Positions 1-7,918 of a DNA stretch of 46,169 nt are shown here, one piece after another (position 1 is the first letter of the stretch; the number at the start of each line of letters is the position of its first letter). This DNA is from Candidatus Aegiribacteria sp. (lineage in GTDB: Bacteria; Fermentibacterota; Fermentibacteria; Fermentibacterales; JCC-6), in the NCBI GenBank assembly GCA_021108005.1, contig JAIORS010000211.1:1-46169 (forward strand), in the 5' to 3' direction. Below the pieces are notes generated by a model. That model saw only the letters and a list, made by a program, of their open reading frames with translations. It did not search any database and was not told the DNA's origin. The translations under genes and the position numbers were made by a program.

Positions 1-21
1 AATCTGAAAAAGTAAAAAGGG

Positions 22-117
22 TCAAAAAAGGGGTCAAATCTTTACTCTTGACATTAAAAATGTCAAGAGTAAAGATTTGACCCCTTTTTTGATTGACCCC
101 TTTTTTGATTTGACCCC
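22..117. repeat. Long perfect palindrome with flanking repeats, REP/RAYT-like
   Basis: Two 34-nt arms (22-55 and 59-92) are exact reverse complements around a 3-nt loop. The core reads GGGGTCAAATCTTTACTCTT. The motif TTTTTTGATTTGACCCC recurs partly at 85-100 and fully at 101-117, so the right side carries extra half-copies. It lies just downstream of the purC stop and could act as its terminator. From memory, GGGGTCA...TTGACA palindromes of this type flank REP-associated tyrosine transposases (Y1 family) in many genomes. No transposase is visible, though the window starts here and one could lie to the left. Confidence 0.75.
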
Positions 118-124
118 ACTAATC

Positions 125-1087
125 CTATATTCCTTTAAGGTTCTCTCTTAGTCTCTGCAGCGGATCATCACCGGTAGCCGGTTCGAATTCCTTGCCAGTA
201 ATCATTTCGTACAGTTTTATGTATCTTGATGAAAGCTCAACAACAAGATCATCCGGAGCTTCCGGCAGAACTTCATCATTGTACGGATCGCAGTTATCCC
301 TGAACCAGAGCCTTAAAAATTCCTTGTCGATGTTCTCAGGTTCCTGACCGTTCTGGAGTCTTTCTTCGTAACTGCCGGCTATCCAGTACCTCGATGAGTC
401 GGGGGTGTGGATCTCGTCTACCAGGATGATGTTTCCACTATCATCTTTGCCCAGTTCGTACTTGGTATCAACGAGTATCAGGCCGTTTTCTGCGGCTACT
501 TCCACCCCTCGTTTGAAAAGCTTCATGGCTATCTCGGATGTTCTGTCCCATTCCTGCGCTGTCATCAACCCCTGACTGACAATTTCCTCAGGCGTTATGG
601 ATTCATCGTGCTCTTCACTTTTAGTAGTGGGAGTAATTATAGGTTCGGGGAATTTCTGGTTTTTAACCATTCCATCCGGGAGCTTATTACCGCAGATGTT
701 TCGACTGCCTTCGTTGTAAAGGGTCCAGGCGGATGTGCTCGTGCTTCCAGTAAGGTAACCCCGCACGATGAATTCAACAGGGAAGACATCGCACTTAATT
801 GCAAGAGTGGCATTAGGGTCGGGAATGGAAATTACATGATTTGGAACGATGTCGCTGGTGTTTTCAAACCAGAACGCGCTTACCTGATTAAGAACCTGTC
901 CTTTAAAAGGAACCGAAGCCAGCACCCTGTCGAACGCACTCTGTCTGTCCGTTGTAATAAGCAGAATTCTGTCTCCAAGATCGTAACTGTCTCTTACCTT
1001 TCCCCGTTTTCCACTTGGAAGATTCAATCCGAATGTATCCGTAAGGCATCTGGAAATATTTTTATTTATTGTATCCCTGCTTAACAT
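125..1087 (-). CDS. purC: Phosphoribosylaminoimidazole-succinocarboxamide synthase (SAICAR synthetase)
   Basis: This cytoplasmic enzyme of purine biosynthesis joins CAIR and aspartate using ATP to form SAICAR. The 320-aa protein has the family signatures: GKVRDSYD in the ATP-binding N-terminus (residues about 28-35), the DRQSAFD loop, VRGYLTGS, and the catalytic-region motif DEIHTPDSSRYW. It is longer than the roughly 240-aa E. coli enzyme and matches the long (ADE1-like) subfamily. The ATG is preceded by GAGGAG at good spacing. No other pur gene is next to it. It is divergent from the MFS gene, and its stop abuts the palindromic repeat at the left edge. Confidence 0.96.
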   Translation of the reverse strand: MLSRDTINKNISRCLTDTFGLNLPSGKRGKVRDSYDLGDRILLITTDRQSAFDRVLASVPFKGQVLNQVSAFWFENTSDIVPNHVISIPDPNATLAIKCDVFPVEFIVRGYLTGSTSTSAWTLYNEGSRNICGNKLPDGMVKNQKFPEPIITPTTKSEEHDESITPEEIVSQGLMTAQEWDRTSEIAMKLFKRGVEVAAENGLILVDTKYELGKDDSGNIILVDEIHTPDSSRYWIAGSYEERLQNGQEPENIDKEFLRLWFRDNCDPYNDEVLPEAPDDLVVELSSRYIKLYEMITGKEFEPATGDDPLQRLRENLKGI

Positions 1088-1238
1088 GAAATCTCCTCAG
1101 TTGTTGTCTGGAAACCTGTTAGCGATTTTCGTCCGGAACCTGTATGATAGTCAAACTTTCCCATTTATGAAACCTTGTAAGACTTTGTGAAAAACTGGAG
1201 TTGACTGATGTCAGTTAGTACCGGCGGAGAGATAGTAA

Positions 1239-2507
1239 ATGCAGATTAAATCGGCCAGCGGCGAGAGGAGATTCTTCCGTCCCCTGGGAGGTGATGAAAG
1301 AAAATCATTCAGGATTCATCTGCTGTCAGCCATCTTCGGTGGCATATCCATGGGAGTGGTGATAAACCACGAATACATCGCGGTAAACGGATTGAATGCG
1401 TCCCACTGGCAGATAACGGCCCTTACGATGCTCTGGCCTGTGAGCAACCTGCTTGCTGTTCTTATAAATCACTGGCTTGACAGCAGGGGAAGGTACGACA
1501 GAGCTGTTCTTGTTTTCGGAGTTCTTTCCAGGCTTCCGGTGGCGCTGATGTTCTTCTCTTCGAATGTTAACCTCATGCTGCTGCTTCTCCTACTATTCTT
1601 CGCATCCAACAGCGTCATCCTTCCCGCTCAGAACACCATTATGAAGAAACGGTACTCCCGGAGTAACAGAGCAAGACTTTTCGGCTGGTGGACAAGCGTG
1701 TTCACTCTATTCAGCCTTCCAGTTGCCATGCTTGCAGGCGCTCTGCTGGATATGGATTTCCAGTACTACAGAATTCTATTCGTGGTCGAAGCCATTTTCG
1801 GAGCAGGAGAGGCAATCTTTTTATCTATGATGGCAAGGGGCATGGAATCAACTGTGGCTGAAAAATCGACAGGCAGAGGATCTGGTCACTTTTTCAAAAG
1901 CCTGTGGAATATTTTCAGGGATGACAAAGATTTCGCATGGTTCGAGACATACTTCTTTATCTATGGTATTGCATTTCTTATGATTCTACCGGTAATACCC
2001 TTCTTCGCGACTGAGAAACTTGGTCTTGACTACGAACAGTATGCCCTGGCAAAAGGCGTAATCGGGCAGCTGGGAATACTCCTTCTTTCTCCATTATTGG
2101 GAGTCCGACTTGAGAAGCTTCATCCATTCCGTTTTACCGGTATAGTATGCCTGCTTCTTGTTTTCTATCCGCTCTCGATGGCCTTCGGAAATTGGATGCC
2201 TGATATGGGCATAACATTCTTCTATATCGCTTTCGCCATATTTGCCGTGGGAATGGCGGGTGTAAGAATATCCTGGAACATTTCCAGCATGCACTTCGCT
2301 CCTGCGGGGCAGGAAGCCACATACCAGGGTCTGCATATTACACTGACTGCGCTAAGGGCAAGTTTCGCCCCGATACTGGGCAGCGTTCTTCTGCATTTCT
2401 GGGGGTATTCGGAAGCATTTCTTGTGTCTTCGGGCTTCTTTGCCCTTGCCGGTGTTCTTTTTCTGAGAAGGTACCGGAGAAGAAAGGCTGAAGGAATTAT
2501 AGCATAA
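1239..2507 (+). CDS. Major facilitator superfamily (MFS) transporter
   Basis: This is a 422-aa polytopic inner-membrane protein with about 12 hydrophobic segments. The arrangement is typical of MFS permeases, with a first transmembrane helix after a roughly 25-residue basic N-terminus, a cytoplasmic break near residue 210 between the two halves, and a basic C-terminal tail (RRYRRRKAEG). The 2-3 loop contains a degenerate MFS motif A (DSRGRYDRA). GGAGAG lies upstream of the ATG. The substrate cannot be told from sequence and the neighbours give no hint. The gene is convergent with the beta-barrel gene on the other strand, and a hairpin lies between them. Confidence 0.85.
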   Translation: MQIKSASGERRFFRPLGGDERKSFRIHLLSAIFGGISMGVVINHEYIAVNGLNASHWQITALTMLWPVSNLLAVLINHWLDSRGRYDRAVLVFGVLSRLPVALMFFSSNVNLMLLLLLLFFASNSVILPAQNTIMKKRYSRSNRARLFGWWTSVFTLFSLPVAMLAGALLDMDFQYYRILFVVEAIFGAGEAIFLSMMARGMESTVAEKSTGRGSGHFFKSLWNIFRDDKDFAWFETYFFIYGIAFLMILPVIPFFATEKLGLDYEQYALAKGVIGQLGILLLSPLLGVRLEKLHPFRFTGIVCLLLVFYPLSMAFGNWMPDMGITFFYIAFAIFAVGMAGVRISWNISSMHFAPAGQEATYQGLHITLTALRASFAPILGSVLLHFWGYSEAFLVSSGFFALAGVLFLRRYRRRKAEGIIA

Positions 2508-2512
2508 CTTGA

Positions 2513-2539
2513 AAAGGGCACGGAAATTCCGTGCCCTTT
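2513..2539. terminator. Bidirectional terminator hairpin
   Basis: Perfect 13-nt arms (core GGGCACGG / CCGTGCCC) surround a 1-nt centre, with A-rich and T-rich flanks. The hairpin sits between the stops of two convergent genes (2507 and 2557), so it can serve both strands. Confidence 0.75.
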
Positions 2540-2556
2540 AAAAGAGTTGAGATTAC

Positions 2557-3057
2557 CTAGAAATAAGTTCCAACCGTAAGCGCGAACCAGGCTTTATCGG
2601 TATCGAAGTCGACCAGGTGATATTTGATGCTTCCTTCGATATCCATGGAACCTGTTGGGAAGATCATCCCCAGATTCCCATAGGCACCGAAGTCACTGTC
2701 ACTGTCATCAATCTTTACACCAAGCAATTCATAACTGAAAGATGATATATACATACCTGCTCCGCCGCCGTAGAAGATAGGTCCTGTATAGGTTCTGATA
2801 CCTGCCAGGATCGGGATAATGCTTGCGGAGAAATCACCAAGGTCATTCTTAGATTGAAGAATCCCGTAACTTATGCTTCCCTCGATAGCGTATATCGGCA
2901 TATGAGCCAGTATATTCACTCCGAAGATGGGGCTTGTTGAATAGAAATCGCCTCCGTTACCGGTGGGGAAAAATGCTCCCGCATGGGCTCCAAATTCCAC
3001 AAAGCCAGCGAATGCCGACACTGAAAGAATAAGAAGCAGAGATACTATTTTCATCAT
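2557..3057 (-). CDS. Small outer-membrane beta-barrel protein
   Basis: The predicted protein is 166 aa and starts at the ATG at 3057, which has GAAAGG 7 nt upstream. An in-frame ATG at 3090 lacks a ribosome site. The N-terminus is a clear signal peptide (MMKIVSLLLILSVSAFAG). The mature part has alternating hydrophobic/glycine-aromatic strands and ends in an aromatic residue (GTYF), as expected for an 8-strand OmpX/OMP_b-brl-type barrel. Its function is unknown. It most likely sits in the outer membrane. Confidence 0.7.
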   Translation of the reverse strand: MMKIVSLLLILSVSAFAGFVEFGAHAGAFFPTGNGGDFYSTSPIFGVNILAHMPIYAIEGSISYGILQSKNDLGDFSASIIPILAGIRTYTGPIFYGGGAGMYISSFSYELLGVKIDDSDSDFGAYGNLGMIFPTGSMDIEGSIKYHLVDFDTDKAWFALTVGTYF

Positions 3058-3115
3058 AACACACCTTTCTGTTTGTGTTTCAGACAGCAATATACTGAAA
3101 AAGTAATCAACCGGT

Positions 3116-3817
3116 TTAACACGTTTCCATCTTCAACCATTTAGAAAGATCAGCGGTCTTCCGTATTTCCAGAATCCTCGGGCCGGGAGACGAATAATTC
3201 CCGTCCGGCTGAACGAAAACAAAATCAATTCCAGCAGCGTTTGCGGCTCCCATATCACTGCCTGCGCTGTCTCCCACGAAAAGAGTATCGAAGGTTTTTG
3301 ATTGGGCCAGTTTCATTGCGAAACGGAGTATTTCCGGGTCAGGCTTCGCTGATTCCACCTCACAGCTGAGTACGATAAGGTCCAGATATTCCATCATGCC
3401 TGATTTCTGTAGCCGTTTTCGCTGAACCGGTCCAGAACCGTTGGAAACTATTCCAATCGTGAATTTTCCATGAAGAAGTTTCAGGAGGTCGATGACACCT
3501 GGAAGTGGTTCACCATGTTCCTCGAGTCCTTCGAAGTAGAGTTCGATGAATTCATCGGGATCTGCGTTAAGCCCTGCTTTTCTGAAGGTCTGACGCATCT
3601 CATTCGAACCTGGTTCGATGGCTGACGGTTTACAGGCTTCGATATCCTGTATAACCTTCCCGTCTAGGAATTCATGAATTCTCTTGAGCGTATCCGGAGA
3701 ATCCTCAAGCTCGAGTATCTCTATAATATGTTTCGCCGCGTGCTTCTGCGCTCCGGCGTAGTCGATGAGTGTTCCGTCCAGATCGAACAGAACAGCAGCA
3801 TATTTACTGAAATCCAC
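3116..3817 (-). CDS. HAD-superfamily hydrolase (phosphatase, YjjG/phosphoglycolate-phosphatase-like)
   Basis: This 233-aa HAD subfamily I enzyme shows all four motifs: FDLDGTLID near residue 11 (nucleophile and acid Asp), VSNGS (motif II), the Lys in ESAKPDPE (motif III), and VGDSAGSDMGAANAAG (motif IV metal-binding acids). A helical cap lies between motifs I and II. It probably hydrolyses a small phosphorylated metabolite or nucleotide in the cytoplasm, but the substrate cannot be assigned. It is transcribed divergently from the Mrp ATPase gene. Confidence 0.88.
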   Translation of the reverse strand: MDFSKYAAVLFDLDGTLIDYAGAQKHAAKHIIEILELEDSPDTLKRIHEFLDGKVIQDIEACKPSAIEPGSNEMRQTFRKAGLNADPDEFIELYFEGLEEHGEPLPGVIDLLKLLHGKFTIGIVSNGSGPVQRKRLQKSGMMEYLDLIVLSCEVESAKPDPEILRFAMKLAQSKTFDTLFVGDSAGSDMGAANAAGIDFVFVQPDGNYSSPGPRILEIRKTADLSKWLKMETC

Positions 3818-3973
3818 CTGATTGACCTCCGTTACTTATAACTACAACCATGTTCAGGAAGCAATACAATGACAATGCCAGCCCGGCACCGTAGTTTCGA
3901 AATCTGCTTCAAATCGTTATATTATTTTGATTTCAAAACACTGATTAATTTAAATAGGAAAGGTTCGAATATC

Positions 3974-4771
3974 ATGAGTAACGAAAAAATGGCACCTTAT
4001 AAACTCGAAAAGTCCCCGGCGGATAAGAGTATTCTGGTGCTTTCGGGAAAGGGCGGAGTAGGCAAGAGTACCGTTGCGGCTAACCTTGCCATTTCACTTT
4101 CCCTTCAGGGTTATGCTACAGGGCTCCTGGATACGGATTTTCACGGTCCCAGCATACCAAAACTTCTTGGCATGGAGGGAACGACTCTTACATCACCCGA
4201 CGGTAAAAGGCTTAATCCCGCAGAAATTGGATCTCTGAAAGTGATTTCCGTTGATTTCATGCTCGGCAGCAGAACCGATGCTGTAATCTGGCGGGGACCC
4301 ATGAAGATGAATGTCATCAAGCAGCTTTTTGAAGATGTTAACTGGGGAGAGCTTGATTACATGATTATTGACTGTCCTCCTGGAACCGGTGATGAACCCC
4401 TTTCGGTTGTTCAGCTCATCCCTGAACCTACAGGCGCTGTTATCGTAACCACTCCACAGGAAATATCTCTCTCCGACGTAAGGCGTTCAATTCAGTTCTG
4501 TCACACCCTTAAGCTCCCGGTACTGGGAGTCATCGAGAATATGTCAGGATTCGTCTGTCCACATTGTGGTGAGAGAACAGAGTTGTTCGGCTCAGGCGGG
4601 GGAGAGAGAATGGCATCTGAAATGGGAGTGCCCTTCCTGGGAAGAATCCCGATAGAACCGGAAATTGTATTATCGGGAGACAACGGGAAACCCTTCGTTA
4701 ACCATAATGGAAATTCAGCATTCGCAAAGGATTTCAACGGTATTGTAAAGGATATAGTTGAGAAAGTCTGA
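3974..4771 (+). CDS. Mrp/NBP35/ApbC-family iron-sulfur carrier P-loop ATPase
   Basis: This 265-aa ATPase carries the deviant Walker A motif GKGGVGKST near the N-terminus, the DTDFHGPS switch, the IIDCPPGTGDE motif, and the C-terminal CPHC pair that in Mrp/NBP35 proteins bridges a labile [4Fe-4S] cluster at the dimer interface. It lacks the N-terminal DUF59/MIP18 domain of E. coli Mrp, as many NBP35-like forms do. The start at 3974 is chosen because AGGAAAGG precedes it. The in-frame ATG at 3869 would add 35 unrelated residues. The likely role is Fe-S cluster assembly or transfer. It is convergent with the lipoprotein gene with no gap between stops. Confidence 0.92.
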   Translation: MSNEKMAPYKLEKSPADKSILVLSGKGGVGKSTVAANLAISLSLQGYATGLLDTDFHGPSIPKLLGMEGTTLTSPDGKRLNPAEIGSLKVISVDFMLGSRTDAVIWRGPMKMNVIKQLFEDVNWGELDYMIIDCPPGTGDEPLSVVQLIPEPTGAVIVTTPQEISLSDVRRSIQFCHTLKLPVLGVIENMSGFVCPHCGERTELFGSGGGERMASEMGVPFLGRIPIEPEIVLSGDNGKPFVNHNGNSAFAKDFNGIVKDIVEKV

Positions 4772-5260
4772 TTACATATTCATTCCGAACTCCGTAACCT
4801 TCCACTGACCGTCTTCCTTTACAACATCGATTGTATTGGTTTCGGATTCACCCATTACAATTGTTGTTACTTCGACCCGTGCCGTGTTACCATCAATGGT
4901 AACTTCGCCTATTGATACTTCGCTGGATTCCATTAAGGATGTTATCACGGGAGAGGAAATCAAGGCCACCATGAAGTCCTTTGTGGTCATGTCGGGAATA
5001 TCCGCTGCATCTATCTCGATACCCATAGCACTCAGCTGCTGTGCAGACTGTGCGGGGGCCATCTTAATCATTTCCAGTTGTGAATCCATTTCCGAAAGAG
5101 CGCTTTCTGACATGTAAGCGACCGCTCTTTCGCCATCTCCTGCCTTCAGAGCATCGAACATTTCGGTTACAGCATCGCCAGGATTACCGGCGCTGTTGCC
5201 ATCGCCGCAAGCCATTGTGAGAGCGAACAGCAATATGGAAAATACCGCAAGCGCTTTCAT
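4772..5260 (-). CDS. DUF4878-like lipoprotein
   Basis: This 162-aa protein has a lipoprotein signal peptide with lipobox LTMAC (Cys18). The mature domain has the pattern of DUF4878/NTF2-like lipoproteins: an amphipathic start (DAVTEMFDALKAGDGERAVAYMSES), a central helical part, and a C-terminal sheet ending with the hallmark EDGQWKVTEF. It is homologous over its whole mature length to the larger protein at 34415-35071 (shared GQWKVT / NQWKVTNF ending and matching spacing). Its function is unknown. It is probably anchored in a membrane facing the periplasm. Confidence 0.8.
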   Translation of the reverse strand: MKALAVFSILLFALTMACGDGNSAGNPGDAVTEMFDALKAGDGERAVAYMSESALSEMDSQLEMIKMAPAQSAQQLSAMGIEIDAADIPDMTTKDFMVALISSPVITSLMESSEVSIGEVTIDGNTARVEVTTIVMGESETNTIDVVKEDGQWKVTEFGMNM

Positions 5261-5294
5261 GATTTCCTTTCCTGTTGGTTATCGAATGATTAGT

Positions 5295-5325
5295 TCTATA
5301 CTTAAACGTATAAATCCATTGTCAA
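5295..5325 (-). promoter_or_regulatory. Possible sigma-70 promoter of the lipoprotein gene
   Basis: On the minus strand TTGACA (5320-5325) is a perfect -35 box and TATAGA (5295-5300) a fair -10 box. The 19-nt spacer is longer than ideal. It lies 35-65 nt upstream of the lipoprotein start. Confidence 0.4.
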
Positions 5326-5339
5326 TAACGGTGTACTAC

Positions 5340-5524
5340 TTAACCCGCATCCATCACAAACACTTTACTGCAGCGATGCATATAGTCGTGTCTACTGCGT
5401 TATACTCAAGCATCCGTCCTCGACGTACTGTTCAAGTACGCCTCCGGAGTCTGCTTTCGCAAGCCTTGTATCCACAACCATCTGCAGCGCTTCGCTACAA
5501 GTGCTTGTGATGGATGCGGGTTAA
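5340..5524. repeat. 185-bp element with 26-bp terminal inverted repeats (MITE-like)
   Basis: The ends are inverted copies, TTAACCCGCATCCATCACAA at the left and its complement at the right, 26 nt each with one mismatch (5340-5365 and 5499-5524). Inside, CGTACT-GTTCA-AGTACG (5424-5440) forms a hairpin. There is no open reading frame of note. The right end contains the TAA stop of the outer-membrane gene at 5521. This looks like a non-autonomous mobile or BIME-type intergenic repeat. No target-site duplication is obvious. Confidence 0.65.
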
Positions 5525-6609
5525 AGGTTCCAGCTTAATCCGGCGGAGTAATAGGTTTCGCTGTCATCGATATTGGAAATATAGGGTTCAGGGAACGCAT
5601 ATCCTGACCTGCTTCTGCTCATCCATGAAATAGCCATATCGAGATTCATCCTGCCGAAATAGATGCAGGTTCCCGTTCCCAGACAGAGAGCTGCCCTGTT
5701 GTAATCGGTGGCTCTGACAAAGCCTACATTGTAGGTCGATCTGACGTTTGGTAACATTTCCGCCAGACAGATGAACGTTTTACCGGATACGGCGGGGTTC
5801 TTTTCTTCCAGGGATTGAAGATCGAACTCCACGCCCAGTGTGCTTCCATTCAGAATATTGAAATCCCTCTGGAATCCGAAGGCTATCCTTGAGTCGTACC
5901 TGCCTGTTTTATTCGTACCGGATATGCCGAACGTTCCGAAACTGAATGGCATGAGAAGCCCCGCATGAAAACAGAAATCGGATTCCTCCCAACTTACTTC
6001 AGTTGTATCATCGGGAGCTATAGGATTTACGATATCATGCCTGAGTGTATAAGATCCGTTTCCGAATCGCATCCCGCCGGATACACCCGCGGTAAGCCAG
6101 TCACTGATAACCACTGAAATCCCGGTATTCGCCTCCCATAGGGAGCCACGTGAATCCAGCAGATCAGTTGCGTAAATTTTATAACCGCAATATCCATACT
6201 CTTCCAGTATATTGCTGATACCGCTGAATCCGAAGTGAGAGACCCTTGATAATCCTGCGGCAATCGATACGGTTTCAGATATTTCAGTTCCCAAGGCCGC
6301 GGTTACCGTTCCAAAGTTGCCAGTGTTTAAATGATCGTAATCCAGTTCAGCGCTGGTATATGAGTGACATTCAGCAATTGCTGTGGTAATTTTGATGGAA
6401 GTACCGTCCATCATGGATAATTCCGCCGGATTAAGAAAAATGGATGCCGCTTCGCTTGATGGAAGAGCCCAGACCCCACCCATCGCGCTCTGTTTAGGGG
6501 TTATACAGATTATGGGAGTGCCGTTTCCCATGGCGTCATGGAATCCCCATGCTGAGACTGCGGATGCGAATATGATAAACGTAGCTGTAATCAGAAATAC
6601 TAATTTCAT
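5521..6609 (-). CDS. PorV/FadL-like outer-membrane protein, copy 1 of a tandem pair
   Basis: The predicted protein is 362 aa from the ATG at 6609, which follows GGGGA at good spacing; an in-frame ATG at 6657 has no such site. A signal peptide ends at VSA-WGF. The early mature sequence has the motif QSAMGGVWAL...ASIFLNPAEL, like the AMGGA...NPAGL signature of PorV/UPF0164/FadL-type barrels, followed by many beta strands and an aromatic-leucine C-terminus (LSWNL). It is a close paralog of the next gene, with exactly the same length. A 184-bp segment (6377-6560) is identical in both. The stop codon lies inside the end of the 185-bp repeat element. Confidence 0.8.
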   Translation of the reverse strand: MKLVFLITATFIIFASAVSAWGFHDAMGNGTPIICITPKQSAMGGVWALPSSEAASIFLNPAELSMMDGTSIKITTAIAECHSYTSAELDYDHLNTGNFGTVTAALGTEISETVSIAAGLSRVSHFGFSGISNILEEYGYCGYKIYATDLLDSRGSLWEANTGISVVISDWLTAGVSGGMRFGNGSYTLRHDIVNPIAPDDTTEVSWEESDFCFHAGLLMPFSFGTFGISGTNKTGRYDSRIAFGFQRDFNILNGSTLGVEFDLQSLEEKNPAVSGKTFICLAEMLPNVRSTYNVGFVRATDYNRAALCLGTGTCIYFGRMNLDMAISWMSRSRSGYAFPEPYISNIDDSETYYSAGLSWNL

Positions 6610-6684
6610 ATTGTTCCCCATTCTGTTACGAAATTTACATTGCATCTCAAGTTGCAATTAGTACAATACGCACTGGTCTGCATG

Positions 6685-7773
6685 TTATAGGCTCCAGCTT
6701 AGTCCGGCGGTGTAATAGGTTCCTCTGTCATCGATATTGGAAATGTAGGGTTCAGGGAAAGCGTTTCCCCTTCTGCTTCTGCTCATCCATGAAATACTCA
6801 GATCAAGATCCATCTTTCCGAAATCGACGCAGGCACCGGTTCCAAGACAGAGAGACGCCTTATTGGCATCAACAGCCCTGATGAAGCCTACGCTGTAAAT
6901 CGATCTGATATTCGGCATTATTTCCGGCAGATAGGCGAACGCTTTACCGGATGTGGCGCAGTTCTTTTCTTCTATGGACTGAACATCGAACTCCACGCCC
7001 AGAGTGCTTCCATTCAGAAGACTGAAATCCTTCTGGAATCCGAAGGCTACTCTTGAATCGTACCTGCCGGTTGGATTCGTGCCGGATACTGCAAATGTTC
7101 CGAAACTGAATGGCATGAGAAGCCCCGCGTGAAAACAGAAATCGGATTCATCCCAATCCACCTCGGTTGTATCATCGGGATATAAAGGATCTACGATCTC
7201 ATGCCTGAGTGTATAAGATCCGTTCCCGAATCGCAGCCCGCCGGATACACCTGCTGTAAGCCAGTCACTGATAACCACCGAAATGCCGGTATTCGCCTCC
7301 CATAGGGAGCCACGTGAATCCAGCAGATCAATTGCGTAAATCCTATATTCATTCAATCCACACTCTTCCAGTATATTGCTGATACCGCTGAATCCGAAGT
7401 GCGAGACCCTTGCTATCCCGGTACCGATTGATACCACATCGGATATTTCAGTTCCAACGGCCGCGGTTACCGTTCCCAGGGTACCCGAGTCAAAACGATC
7501 GTAATCCATGGTTCCGCTGATATACGAGTACCATTGAATGATTGCTGTGGTAATTTTGATGGAAGTACCGTCCATCATGGATAATTCCGCCGGATTAAGA
7601 AAAATGGATGCCGCTTCGCTTGATGGAAGAGCCCAGACCCCACCCATCGCGCTCTGTTTAGGGGTTATACAGATTATGGGAGTGCCGTTTCCCATGGCGT
7701 CATGGAATCCCCATGCTGAGACTGTAGACGAAAATATGATAAGCGAAGCCACAAACAGAAGTACTAACCTCAT
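6685..7773 (-). CDS. PorV/FadL-like outer-membrane protein, copy 2 of a tandem pair
   Basis: This 362-aa paralog of the gene at 5521 has the same signal peptide style, the same AMGG...NPAEL motif and a C-terminal LSWSL. The start is the ATG at 7773 behind GGAGA; the in-frame ATG at 7797 is less likely. It is upstream of copy 1 with a 75-nt gap, so the pair is probably one transcript from the promoter at 7825-7853. PorV-like proteins in T9SS organisms help bring cargo to the surface, but that role here is only suggested by the T9SS cargo genes nearby. Confidence 0.8.
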   Translation of the reverse strand: MRLVLLFVASLIIFSSTVSAWGFHDAMGNGTPIICITPKQSAMGGVWALPSSEAASIFLNPAELSMMDGTSIKITTAIIQWYSYISGTMDYDRFDSGTLGTVTAAVGTEISDVVSIGTGIARVSHFGFSGISNILEECGLNEYRIYAIDLLDSRGSLWEANTGISVVISDWLTAGVSGGLRFGNGSYTLRHEIVDPLYPDDTTEVDWDESDFCFHAGLLMPFSFGTFAVSGTNPTGRYDSRVAFGFQKDFSLLNGSTLGVEFDVQSIEEKNCATSGKAFAYLPEIMPNIRSIYSVGFIRAVDANKASLCLGTGACVDFGKMDLDLSISWMSRSRRGNAFPEPYISNIDDRGTYYTAGLSWSL

Positions 7774-7824
7774 TCTGTTCTCCATTTCATTGTGCAATTA
7801 TCATTAAAATCAGAATTAGCTATA

Positions 7825-7853
7825 ATAATATTCGATTGTTCTTAACATTACAA
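7825..7853 (-). promoter_or_regulatory. Sigma-70-type promoter for the outer-membrane gene pair
   Basis: On the minus strand TTGTAA (7848-7853) and TATTAT (7825-7830) are separated by 17 nt, about 52 nt upstream of the ATG at 7773. Confidence 0.6.
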
Positions 7854-7883
7854 GAGTCATATTCAGGTAAGGATTTGAAAGGG

Positions 7884-7907
7884 CGGAGGGGGCGACTGCC
7901 CCCTCCG
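7884..7907 (-). terminator. GC-rich terminator hairpin of the propeller-protein gene
   Basis: A perfect 10-bp stem (CGGAGGGGGC / GCCCCCTCCG) with loop GACT lies 12 nt past the stop of the gene at 7919. On the minus strand it is followed by CCCTTTC, a weak U-tract. Confidence 0.75.
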
Positions 7908-7918
7908 ATGGTGATGGG

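Noticed and set aside
407-1084. 225-aa open frame on the plus strand
   Set aside because: It lies antisense within purC, has no family motifs and no ribosome site. It is a shadow.
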